This document shows positions 36,075 through 43,443 of a DNA stretch of 64,000 nt, one piece after another (positions within the stretch are counted from its first letter, which is position 1; each line of letters opens with the position of its first letter). Under the pieces are notes generated by a model. That model ran no database searches, was not told where the DNA came from, and saw only the letters and a list, made by a program, of their open reading frames with translations. This DNA is from Marispirochaeta aestuarii (GTDB taxonomy: Bacteria > Spirochaetota > Spirochaetia > JC444 > Marispirochaetaceae), in assembly GCF_002087085.1 (NCBI RefSeq), contig NZ_MWQY01000011.1:1-64000 (forward strand), read 5' to 3'. A program made the translations under genes and the position numbers.

Positions 36075-36539
36075 ATGGCCAAGGCCAATATAGTTATAGG
36101 TTCGATCTTTTTTCTGCTGGCACTATTGATGTTCGCAGTTGCCCTTGATTTTCCGAAGCCCCAGGTCTCGGGACTTTCTCCCCGGGTGTTTCCCCAGTTT
36201 GTGGCTGTCTGTACCATGATCTTTTCCGCCATGCTGATAGTCAAAAATGTACGGCTTCTTGCGGGAAAGGATACTGTGGTGCAGGAGAAAAAAAAGCTGG
36301 ATTCTCAGTTTGCGGCACGCTTCGGTATCTTCAGCGCAGCGGGGGTTCTGTATGTTCTCTTAATTGATAAAATTGGATACCTTATAGCAACCCCTATTCT
36401 GATAGCAGCCACCATGCTCCTCTTCAACGAAAAACGCTGGTTTCGGGTACTGATGGTCTCGGTGCTCACGACGCTGATATTGTACATGCTGTTCCGCATG
36501 GTATTCCGCGTACCTCTGCCCAGAAATCCTCTGTGGTAA
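36075..36539 (+). CDS. tctB: TctB-family small membrane subunit
   Basis: A 154-residue protein with four transmembrane helices (NIVIGSIFFLLALLMFAVAL, VCTMIFSAMLIV, FGIFSAAGVLYVLLIDKIGY, VLMVSVLTTLILYMLFRMVF) and the SGLSPRVFPQFVA loop typical of TctB. It is the small subunit of a sodium- or proton-driven carboxylate importer with tctA and tctC. Ribosome site GGGAG. Confidence 0.88.
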   Translation: MAKANIVIGSIFFLLALLMFAVALDFPKPQVSGLSPRVFPQFVAVCTMIFSAMLIVKNVRLLAGKDTVVQEKKKLDSQFAARFGIFSAAGVLYVLLIDKIGYLIATPILIAATMLLFNEKRWFRVLMVSVLTTLILYMLFRMVFRVPLPRNPLW

Positions 36540-36556
36540 TGTAAAAGGATAGGCTT

Positions 36557-38038
36557 ATGTCCGCATTGATTCAGGGACTTCAATTCGTTTTTACTCCCAT
36601 AAACTTTCTGTTTCTGTTTATCGGCACCGCCGGGGGTATTGTCGTCGGTGCCATTCCCGGTCTTACGGGTTCCGTTGGAATGATCCTGCTGCTTCCCTTT
36701 CTGTTTTATCTGCAGCCGGCGGTTGCCCTGATAATGCTTGCCGGGATGTTTTGCGGCGCCATTTACGGCGGGTCAATCTCGGCAATCCTGATTTCCACCC
36801 CCGGGACCCCTTCGGCAGCAGCTACGGTACTGGACGGCTACCCTCTGGCCCAGAAAGGAGAAGCCGGCAAGGCTATCGGTGTCGCCACCATAGCGTCCAC
36901 CTGCGGCGGGATTATCTCGACTCTGTGTCTTATATTTATCGCACCCCAACTGGCCCGGGTTGCCTTGAAATTCGGTCCGGAGGAGTACTTTGCCCTGATG
37001 GTCTTCGGGCTGACGGTAATCGCGAGCGTTTCCGGCGCTTCCCTGGTCAAGGGGATCCTGTCGGGACTGTTCGGCCTGTCCATTGCGGTTATCGGCATTG
37101 ATCCCATATCGGGCTACGATCGCTTCTCCTTCGGTATTCCCAACCTGATGACCGGGTTTCCCATGCTGCCGGTGCTGATAGGTTTGTTCGCAATTTCACA
37201 AATTTTTATCGAACTGCAGAAGATCGGGCAACCCCTTACAATCTATAAGCAGAAGATTAAAGGTGTTCTACCGACCAGAAAGGAGCTGAAAGACCTGTTC
37301 AAGGTAATAATTCCCTCCTCTTTTCTGGGGACTTTTATCGGCATTATCCCCGGAACCGGAGGGGCCATCGCCTCTTTCATGGCCTACAACGAGGCGCGGC
37401 GTTTTTCCAGGGACAAGGAGAGCTTCGGTGAGGGTAACATTCTGGGTATCGCGGCGCCGGAGGCCGCAAACAACGGAACCACCGGGGGCGCCATGGTTCC
37501 CCTGTTGTCCCTCGGAATTCCAGGAGACGTGGTTACCTCGGTTATGCTGGGCGCCCTGATGCTTGTGGGCCTCAGGCCGGGCCCGCTGATGTTCAAGCAG
37601 AATCCCGAGATAATAAACGCCCTCTTTGTCGGCTTTATGACCGCTCAGTTTCTGATTCTCGCCCTTGGCCTGTTGAGCGTACGGGTTTTTCCGGCCATAC
37701 TCAGGGTTCCCTCATCGATTCTGTTCCCGGTGATTCTGGCCCTCTGCTTTCTGGGGTCCTTTTCTCTTGGAAACAGTGTTTATGACATGTTCGTGGCCCT
37801 GATGTTCGGGATAATAGGCTTTTTCCTGAGGAAGTTCGGCTTCGCCATGGCCCCCATCATTCTCGGCATTATTCTGGGGCCCCTGGCGGAGCAGAACCTG
37901 GGGAAGGCCCTGATTATCTCCCATGGAAACTGGGGGACCCTGTTCAATTCCCCCATTGCCCTCTTCTTCTACGCCATTTCCCTGGCATCGGTCAGCTATT
38001 CCCTGATGCGCATGAAGAGGCCCAACAAGCAGCACTGA
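36557..38038 (+). CDS. tctA: TctA-family large membrane subunit
   Basis: A 493-residue permease with about twelve helices. The two TctA signature loops are present: GTAGGIVVGAIPGLTGSVGM near residue 25 and IPGTGGAIASFMAYNEARRF near 265, with AAPEAANNGTTGGAMVPLLS following. It transports the ligand captured by TctC. It starts 18 bp after tctB and is followed by the oxidoreductase 92 bp later. Confidence 0.93.
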   Translation: MSALIQGLQFVFTPINFLFLFIGTAGGIVVGAIPGLTGSVGMILLLPFLFYLQPAVALIMLAGMFCGAIYGGSISAILISTPGTPSAAATVLDGYPLAQKGEAGKAIGVATIASTCGGIISTLCLIFIAPQLARVALKFGPEEYFALMVFGLTVIASVSGASLVKGILSGLFGLSIAVIGIDPISGYDRFSFGIPNLMTGFPMLPVLIGLFAISQIFIELQKIGQPLTIYKQKIKGVLPTRKELKDLFKVIIPSSFLGTFIGIIPGTGGAIASFMAYNEARRFSRDKESFGEGNILGIAAPEAANNGTTGGAMVPLLSLGIPGDVVTSVMLGALMLVGLRPGPLMFKQNPEIINALFVGFMTAQFLILALGLLSVRVFPAILRVPSSILFPVILALCFLGSFSLGNSVYDMFVALMFGIIGFFLRKFGFAMAPIILGIILGPLAEQNLGKALIISHGNWGTLFNSPIALFFYAISLASVSYSLMRMKRPNKQH

Positions 38039-38129
38039 TACGGGAAGGGGCGGCATCGCCGTCCTGAACTGAAAGCAGAACAGAATCGGAGAAGGCAGGT
38101 CCGATGGCGACTGAAAAAAGGAGTACAGC

Positions 38130-39173
38130 ATGAAACTGCGATACGGCATTATCGGTACAGGAATGATAGCGGAACACCAGGCCAGGGCCCTGGGGGATGT
38201 GAAAGATGCTGAGGTAACGGCGGTGCTGAGCCGCAGCAGCCTGAGAGCCCGGGACTTCGCGGAAAAGTTCGACTGCAGGGCCTGCACGGATATGAGTGAG
38301 TTCCTTACGGAGGTCGACGCTGTCTCAATCTGCACCCCCGCGGGGCTGCACCTGGAATCGGCCCTGCCTGCCCTGGAGGCGGGAAAACACCTGATGGTGG
38401 AAAAACCCCTCGAAATCAGCCTTAAACGGGGTATGCAGATCGTCGAGGCGGCGGAAAAGAAAAACCTCAAGCTTGGCGGGATTTTCCAGTCCCGCTTTTA
38501 CGAGAGCTCCCGGGTAATTAAAAATGCCCTCGAGGAGGAACGCTTCGGCCGCCTGATTATGGGAGATGCCTACGTAAAGTGGTTTCGCAGCCAGGAATAC
38601 TATGACCGGACTGACTGGAAGGGTACGTTTGAGTACGACGGAGGCGGTACCCTGATGAATCAGGCGATTCACGCGGTGGATCTATTACAGTGGTTCATGG
38701 GACAGGTGCGGAGCGTCCAGGCCCGCTGCTCCATCCTGGGACACTCGGGTATCGAAGTGGAAGATACTGCCGCAGCAGTGCTGGAGTTCGATAACGGCGC
38801 CCTGGGGGTCATCGAAGGTTCGACGGCCGTGTATCCCGGATTCTTGAAAAGAATCGAGATATCCGGAACTCAGGGTACTGCGGTCCTGGAAGAGGAGGAG
38901 CTCAAGACCTGGAGTTTTGAGTCCGAGAGGCCGGAGGACCCGGAAATCCGGGAGCGCTGCGGGGTACAATCAGGCTCCGGCGGCGGAGCCTCGGATCCCG
39001 GTGCCATCAGCACTCTGGGGCACCGGCTTCAGTTTGAGGATTTTACCCGGGCCGTACTGGAAGACGGGGAACCGTTTATAGGCGGAATCGAATCCCTGAA
39101 ATCGGTGGCAATAATCGAAGCAATCTACGCAAGTGGAAAAAGCGGCAGGATGGTTCCGGTGGAGCGTTTGTAG
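38130..39173 (+). CDS. Gfo/Idh/MocA-family NAD(P)-dependent oxidoreductase
   Basis: A 347-residue dehydrogenase. The Rossmann start is RYGIIGTGMIAEHQARALGD; the family EKP motif appears as LMVEKPLEISLKRG, and GGTLMNQAIHAVDLLQWFMG carries the substrate-site histidine region. Members oxidise sugars, inositols and related polyols, or act on other hydroxyl groups; the substrate is unknown. It is the last gene of the M24-TctCBA locus and ends 11 bp before the convergent gntR. Confidence 0.85.
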   Translation: MKLRYGIIGTGMIAEHQARALGDVKDAEVTAVLSRSSLRARDFAEKFDCRACTDMSEFLTEVDAVSICTPAGLHLESALPALEAGKHLMVEKPLEISLKRGMQIVEAAEKKNLKLGGIFQSRFYESSRVIKNALEEERFGRLIMGDAYVKWFRSQEYYDRTDWKGTFEYDGGGTLMNQAIHAVDLLQWFMGQVRSVQARCSILGHSGIEVEDTAAAVLEFDNGALGVIEGSTAVYPGFLKRIEISGTQGTAVLEEEELKTWSFESERPEDPEIRERCGVQSGSGGGASDPGAISTLGHRLQFEDFTRAVLEDGEPFIGGIESLKSVAIIEAIYASGKSGRMVPVERL

Positions 39174-39184
39174 TTTCCTGCCCG

Positions 39185-39892
39185 CTAACTGGCCTTATCA
39201 GACTTGCGGCGTACAAGGCGTTCGTGGCTGTTTTTCAGATGGGTCTGCATGAGGGAAAAGGCTTTGTCCGCGTCATGTCCCGCGATGGCTTTGTATACGG
39301 CAGTGTGTTCCTCCAGGGCCACACCGTGGTCCCGGATGGTCGGATTGGAATCCGCGTAGGTATTCAGGATTGAATCGAGAATGATCGGAACGACCCGCAT
39401 AATGATCTGGTTGCACGAGGCTTCGGCTATGCTGCGATGAAAATCCAGCTCTATTGCCATACCGATACGGTGCTCATGGACAACCTCCCGCATCTTTTCT
39501 ATGCACTCCCCGATCTTGTTCAGGCCCTTCTCCGTGGCGTTTTCCGCCGCCAGGCGGGCTACTCCCGGTTCAATGGCGAGGCGCGCCTCGGCCAGGGATA
39601 TCTGCAGGTCCGGGGCCAGTATAAACTCAAGACCCAGCGGGTCTCTGGCTAGCCCCGGGGCACGGGAGACGAAGGTGCCCCGGCCACGGACAATCTCCAC
39701 AATGTTCTGGGATACCAGGGAGTTCACCGCCTGCCGGATTGTGGGACGGCTGACCCCGAAGAGCCGGCCCAGCTCGATCTCGTTGGGAATCTTGTCCCCG
39801 GGTTTCAGGTGCTCGTTTCGTATGAGCATCTTGATGTGTTCGGTGACCTCGTCTGAAAGGCGGTGCCCCGAAGAGCCAAGCTTTTTGTACAT
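39185..39892 (-). CDS. GntR-family regulator, FadR/FCD subfamily
   Basis: A 235-residue regulator with an N-terminal winged helix (DKIPNEIELGRLFGVSRPTI, NIVEIVRGRGTFVS) and a C-terminal all-helical FCD ligand domain (ARLAIEPGVARLAAENATE, ELDFHRSIAEAS, EEHTAVYKAIAGHDADKAFS, LMQTHLKNS) with Asp/His residues suiting metal-assisted carboxylate binding. It is convergent with the tct locus. Its own promoter shares a 13-bp motif with that of the locus, so it probably regulates both. Confidence 0.9.
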   Translation of the reverse strand: MYKKLGSSGHRLSDEVTEHIKMLIRNEHLKPGDKIPNEIELGRLFGVSRPTIRQAVNSLVSQNIVEIVRGRGTFVSRAPGLARDPLGLEFILAPDLQISLAEARLAIEPGVARLAAENATEKGLNKIGECIEKMREVVHEHRIGMAIELDFHRSIAEASCNQIIMRVVPIILDSILNTYADSNPTIRDHGVALEEHTAVYKAIAGHDADKAFSLMQTHLKNSHERLVRRKSDKAS

Positions 39893-39924
39893 ACCAATAG
39901 TCTCCCAAAATACTGTATAGGAAT

Positions 39925-39953
39925 ACTATAAGAGGTAAGACAACTGTCGTCAA
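39925..39953 (-). promoter_or_regulatory. Promoter and operator of gntR
   Basis: On the minus strand TTGACG (39953-39948), 17 bp, TATAGT (39930-39925). ACAGTTGTCTTAC (39947-39935) directly follows the -35 as in the target promoter. TATAG-N5-CTATA covers the -10 and just beyond, a possible second site. Confidence 0.65.
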
Positions 39954-39966
39954 TGGTTACAAGTGT

Positions 39967-40596
39967 TTATTGCACCTCGTCCAGCATTCTGGACTCCCTG
40001 TCAAGATGGCTCGTATCGCCCAGCACCCTGAGCCGCCAGGCTCCTTGAGCGTATTCGAGCATATTGAGGGCGCAGTTGTAGAGGGCAAAGCTGCGGGGGG
40101 CATTGTGGGGAATGTGCAGCACATGCCGCAGCATGGTGCTGATAAAGGCACCATGACTGACCGCAATAATCCTCTCATGAGTATGTTTTGCTGCAATATC
40201 CCGAAGGAAGGACCGGCCCCGATCCAGGAGCTGGTTCAGGGACTCCCCCTCAGGGATGATATAATCAACCTCGAAGTAGCGCTCCCAGATATCCGCGTGG
40301 CCGTCGCGGATATGATCGAAGGTGAGTCCGGTAAGAATGCCCACGTTGCGTTCCCGCAAACGGATATCGGATTCCGGTCTCAGTCCGCATTCATCGGCGA
40401 TAATCCGGGCCGTGGAAAATGCCCTGCCCAGATCGCTGGTGTAGACGGCCGAGGGAGACAGGGCCGCGATCCGTTCTGCCAGTAAACGGGCCTGGCGCTC
40501 TCCCTCGGATGTAAGAGGGCTGTCCGCCTGCCCCTGGAAGCGTTGCTGTGTGTTCCACTGGGTTTCGCCGTGGCGCAGAATGTAAAGTTCGGTCAT
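39967..40596 (-). CDS. Histidine phosphatase family protein (phosphoglycerate-mutase-like)
   Basis: A 209-residue enzyme with the catalytic RHG motif at the start (LYILRHGETQWNTQQRFQG), SDLGRAFSTARII, the proton-donor ERNVGILTGL and the second histidine in IIAVSHGAFISTML. Sequence is closest to broad-specificity GpmB/CobC-type phosphatases. The substrate is unknown. It has its own TTGCCC-17-TATTCT promoter eight bases before ATG 40596 and no good ribosome site. Confidence 0.85.
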   Translation of the reverse strand: MTELYILRHGETQWNTQQRFQGQADSPLTSEGERQARLLAERIAALSPSAVYTSDLGRAFSTARIIADECGLRPESDIRLRERNVGILTGLTFDHIRDGHADIWERYFEVDYIIPEGESLNQLLDRGRSFLRDIAAKHTHERIIAVSHGAFISTMLRHVLHIPHNAPRSFALYNCALNMLEYAQGAWRLRVLGDTSHLDRESRMLDEVQ

Positions 40597-40604
40597 GCCT
40601 GTCG

Positions 40605-40633
40605 AGAATACGTATTATGCCTGCCCTGGGCAA
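40605..40633 (-). promoter_or_regulatory. Promoter of the histidine phosphatase gene, leaderless type
   Basis: TTGCCC (40633-40628), 17 bp, TATTCT (40610-40605) on the minus strand, with eight bases to the ATG. Confidence 0.45.
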
Positions 40634-40842
40634 GAGCCGGAGTCGGTTCCTGCTAAAATCTTCCCCCAGCGCCCTCGGCATGGGCTGCTGGCCATCGAGG
40701 CAAACCGGGAAAATGGCCCAACGCCCTAAGCCCGTTGATGTCAGCACCTTTCGGCTTCTTGTTTTCTCCTCTTTTTCGCGGTATTCTTGAAGCAGAAACA
40801 GAATCCTCCGGTTCTACCATTTTGATAACGGAGGATATGTAG

Positions 40843-41232
40843 ATGGGAGATCCTGCAATGACCCTGGGTCCGGAAGAACTTCAGAAAATCGGTGATTATG
40901 TCCGTTTGCATCTGCCCGACTGGATGCAGGGGATGCCCGCCGCCGGGCGGAACAACGACATCATTGAACGCGCCGTACGGGTGGAGGAAGAGCTCAAGGC
41001 CCAGCGGGAGCTGATGCAGGTCCGTTTCGAGTCCCTGCAGGAGCTGATGGAGACCCGCTTTGAGGCGATGAACAGACGCTTTGAGTCGCTGCAGGAGCTG
41101 ATGGAGACCCGCTTCGAAGCAGTCGACAGGCGTTTCGAGGTGGTGGACAAGCATTTTAACAGCCTGCAGTGGACCATGGGGCTGGGCTTCACCCTCATAG
41201 CCGCGCTGATGGGGATTTTCAACTTTTTCTGA
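40843..41232 (+). CDS. Coiled-coil, tail-anchored protein with 18-residue repeats (Bdr/CCDC90-like)
   Basis: A 129-residue protein: N-terminal globular part (DPAMTLGPEELQKIGDYV), then a coiled coil with two nearly identical 18-residue units (ESLQELMETRFEAMNRRF and ESLQELMETRFEAVDRRF), and a single C-terminal membrane helix (LGFTLIAALMGIFNFF). This layout resembles Borrelia Bdr proteins and CCDC90-type proteins of other spirochaetes. Function unknown. Ribosome site CGGAGG. The 246 bp upstream hold nothing else I can support. Confidence 0.7.
   Translation: MGDPAMTLGPEELQKIGDYVRLHLPDWMQGMPAAGRNNDIIERAVRVEEELKAQRELMQVRFESLQELMETRFEAMNRRFESLQELMETRFEAVDRRFEVVDKHFNSLQWTMGLGFTLIAALMGIFNFF
41029..41136 (+). 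repeat. Tandem 54-bp coding repeat
   Basis: Two adjacent 54-bp units (41029-41082 and 41083-41136) encode the 18-residue coiled-coil repeats. They differ mostly at third positions over their first 38 bp, so copy number could vary by slippage. Confidence 0.7.
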
Positions 41233-41286
41233 TCCACCTTCAGCTGTATCATCATGTATGAGTGCAGGCATGGTGCTTCCCGACGG

Positions 41287-42369
41287 CTAAATCTTCCCCG
41301 CTATCCGGTCTCCCATCTCACCCGTCCCGATCTGCTTCATCCCCGGGGACATGATATCCGCAGTACGGTAGCCCTCGTCCAGAACGCCTTCGATGGCGGC
41401 GTAGATGTCGTCGTAGGCTTTGTCCAGCCCCAGGCTGTACTTCAGCAGCATCCCGGCGGAGAGGATCTGGGCGATGGGGTTCGCGATTCCCTGTCCCGCG
41501 ATGTCCGGGGCCGAACCGCCGGAGGGTTCGTAGAGACCGAAGGGCAGCTCGCCCTCGGAGGCCTCCGCCAGGGAAGCCGACGGCAGCATTCCCAGGGAGC
41601 CGGTTATCATGCTGGCTTCATCGGAGAGTATGTCTCCGAACATGTTGCCGCAGAGCATTACATCGAACTGTCGGGGGTTCCGGACCAGCTGCATGGCCGC
41701 GTTGTCCACGTACATGTGGCTCAAGCTTACATCGGGGTACTCCGCTCCCAGTTTTGTGATGACCTGCCGCCACAGCACCATGGTGGACAGGACGTTGGCC
41801 TTGTCGATGGATACCAGCCGGCTGTTGCGCCTGCGGGCGGTCTCGAAGGCCAGGCGACCGATGCGTTCGATCTCATCGGCGGTATAGACCATGGTGTCGA
41901 AACCCTTTACGCCGTCGTTTCCCTTGGGCTGGCCGAAGTAGATACCCCCGGTGAGCTCCCGGACGACCATGACGTCGAAGCCTTCGCCGATTATCCCGGC
42001 CTTCAGGGGAGAAGCCTCTTTGAGCTGGGGAAAGACAATAGCGGGCCGCAGGTTGGCGAAGAGCCCGAATATTTTTCGCAGCGGCAGGAGGGCCCCCCGT
42101 TCCGGCTGCTCCTCAGGCGGAAGGGTCTCCCATTTGGGGCCTCCAACCGAACCGAAGAGAACTGCGTCGGCCTTGCGGCAGGTTTCCACCGTATCTTCAG
42201 GCAAAGCCTTCCCGTGCCGGTCGATGGCGATTCCCCCTACGTCGGCGGGGGTAAAGTTGAAGGAAAGGTCGTACTTGCCTGCGATTTTCGCCAGGACCTT
42301 TTCGGCCTCCGCCATCACCTCCGGCCCGATTCCGTCGCCGGGGAGCACTGCTATGGTATAGGTCTTCAT
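41287..42369 (-). CDS. leuB: 3-isopropylmalate dehydrogenase
   Basis: A 360-residue NAD-dependent enzyme of leucine synthesis. Motifs: [56 protein letters not shown], and the NAD/metal region [20 protein letters not shown] followed by [20 protein letters not shown] in pieces. Length is normal. It is a lone gene here, without leuC, leuD or leuA beside it. Ribosome site AGGAGG. The upstream minus strand has TATAAT. Confidence 0.94.
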   Translation of the reverse strand: MKTYTIAVLPGDGIGPEVMAEAEKVLAKIAGKYDLSFNFTPADVGGIAIDRHGKALPEDTVETCRKADAVLFGSVGGPKWETLPPEEQPERGALLPLRKIFGLFANLRPAIVFPQLKEASPLKAGIIGEGFDVMVVRELTGGIYFGQPKGNDGVKGFDTMVYTADEIERIGRLAFETARRRNSRLVSIDKANVLSTMVLWRQVITKLGAEYPDVSLSHMYVDNAAMQLVRNPRQFDVMLCGNMFGDILSDEASMITGSLGMLPSASLAEASEGELPFGLYEPSGGSAPDIAGQGIANPIAQILSAGMLLKYSLGLDKAYDDIYAAIEGVLDEGYRTADIMSPGMKQIGTGEMGDRIAGKI

Positions 42370-42494
42370 GGAACCTCCTGTATTTCTGCATCTGTTGCTT
42401 AATAAATACTTAAGTAACCGTAATTATACTAAATATACTGTTCCGGGAAAAGAGGGCGGGTCCTGTGTATCTGTATTAAAATGCTGATTTTCGC

Positions 42495-42500
42495 TATACT
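42495..42500 (+). promoter_or_regulatory. -10 box of the rhodanese gene, leaderless type
   Basis: TATACT ends eight bases before ATG 42509; no ribosome site lies between. The -35 is weak. Confidence 0.4.
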
Positions 42501-42508
42501 CCCGGTAT

Positions 42509-42871
42509 ATGGATTCTTCTACCCTCATCAGCCTGGCCGGCATCTGTGCCGTCGCCTTTTTGTCGATCTATTCTCAGGTTTATCTTTCCCGGCGTAAAAA
42601 GCGTCTTGCCGATAAAATTGCCGCAGGTCCCAAGGTCATCGATGTCCGCAATCCCAAGGAGTACCGGCAGGACCGTTACCCCGGAGCGATTAATATTCCC
42701 GTTCAGAAGCTCTACATGGAACCGACGAAAGCGGGACCGAAGGATGTCCCGATTCTGGTTTATTGCCAGAACGGCAGCCGGGCCCGCCGGGCCAGGCGCA
42801 TCCTCAAAGCCTATGGCTATAAGGATGTAACCAACGCCGGAGGGCTGGAAAAACTGAAAGCCCTGAGCTGA
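42509..42871 (+). CDS. Membrane-anchored rhodanese-domain protein
   Basis: A 120-residue protein with one N-terminal helix (LISLAGICAVAFLSIYSQVY) followed by a basic stop (RRKKR) and a single rhodanese domain: VIDVRNPKEYRQDRYPGAIN and active-site loop VYCQNGSRARRA with the catalytic cysteine. The role would be sulfur carriage or redox signalling at the inner membrane face. It seems to be a single gene, 17 bp before the next promoter. Confidence 0.85.
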   Translation: MDSSTLISLAGICAVAFLSIYSQVYLSRRKKRLADKIAAGPKVIDVRNPKEYRQDRYPGAINIPVQKLYMEPTKAGPKDVPILVYCQNGSRARRARRILKAYGYKDVTNAGGLEKLKALS

Positions 42872-42888
42872 CAGCCGTTTTTAAAAGC

Positions 42889-42947
42889 TTGACATCTCGT
42901 ATGCATACTCCCATACTGAATACGTATCCAAATAAATAGTACGTACT
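42889..42947 (+). promoter_or_regulatory. Promoter with three phased palindromes (probable ribbon-helix-helix operators)
   Basis: -35 TTGACA 42889-42894 and -10 CATACT 42912-42917 (17-bp spacer). Palindromes GTATGCATAC (42899-42908), ATACGTAT (42920-42927) and AGTACGTACT (42938-42947) have centres 20 and 19 bp apart, two helical turns. They cover the spacer, the edge of the -10 and the start of the transcript. The gene just downstream encodes a ribbon-helix-helix protein, so autoregulation is likely. Confidence 0.7.
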
Positions 42948-42978
42948 CAAGGGGCAATCTTGTCCCGGGAGGTCAGAT

Positions 42979-43443
42979 GTGTCAAAACGTGTAACCCTGA
43001 GCATTCCCGACGCCCTCTACCGTAAACTCGAAGAATGGCGGGACAGTTTTAACCTGAGCCGTGTTTTCCAGGATGCCCTGGCGGAAATGATCCGCCGTAA
43101 GGAGTCCCTTATGGAACGGTTTCATGATGATCTTCCCCAGATTATAGCCCGTCTGAGGCAGGAAAAACGGGAGGCGGAGGGGAGCTGGGAAAAGCTGGGC
43201 CATGACCGGGGACTCCTGTGGGCCCGGAGCGCTCACTGGCTGGATCTGAAAAAGACCCTCTCCTGCGACGCTCATACCCTCCTTGGAGACACCTCTCCCT
43301 TTTCGGACGCCTTCCGGAAATCCCTGGAAGAAGAAACTGCCGGAATTGACAAAGAAGACAGGGCAGACTTTACCGGCACGTTTGCGGCAGGCTGGCTCTC
43401 CGGAGTCAGAGAGTTCTGGACCATGGTGGAGGACAAGCTGTGA
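42979..43443 (+). CDS. Ribbon-helix-helix protein, likely repressor of its own operon
   Basis: A 154-residue protein starting GTG 42979 after GGGAGG. Residues 1-40 fit a ribbon-helix-helix DNA-binding domain (KRVTLSIPDALYRKLEEW, FNLSRVFQDALAEMIRR). The remaining 110 residues are helical and charged and not known to me (RQEKREAEGSWEKLGHDRG, TFAAGWLSGVREFWTMVED). They could sense a ligand or metal. It overlaps the activase gene by 4 bp, so both are cotranslated. Three phased palindromes lie in its promoter. Confidence 0.75.
   Translation: MSKRVTLSIPDALYRKLEEWRDSFNLSRVFQDALAEMIRRKESLMERFHDDLPQIIARLRQEKREAEGSWEKLGHDRGLLWARSAHWLDLKKTLSCDAHTLLGDTSPFSDAFRKSLEEETAGIDKEDRADFTGTFAAGWLSGVREFWTMVEDKL

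Noticed and set aside
40548-40790. An 80-codon plus-strand frame between the phosphatase and Bdr-like genes
   Set aside because: It starts inside the phosphatase gene, lacks a ribosome site and has shadow-like composition.
41029-41136. Tandem repeats as a CRISPR-like array
   Set aside because: Adjacent units without spacers, in frame, encoding a coiled coil.
41254-42402. A 382-codon plus-strand frame
   Set aside because: Shadow of leuB.
42899-42947. The palindromes as insertion-sequence ends or recombination sites
   Set aside because: They are short, phased at two helical turns and sit on a promoter before a ribbon-helix-helix gene; an operator role fits better.
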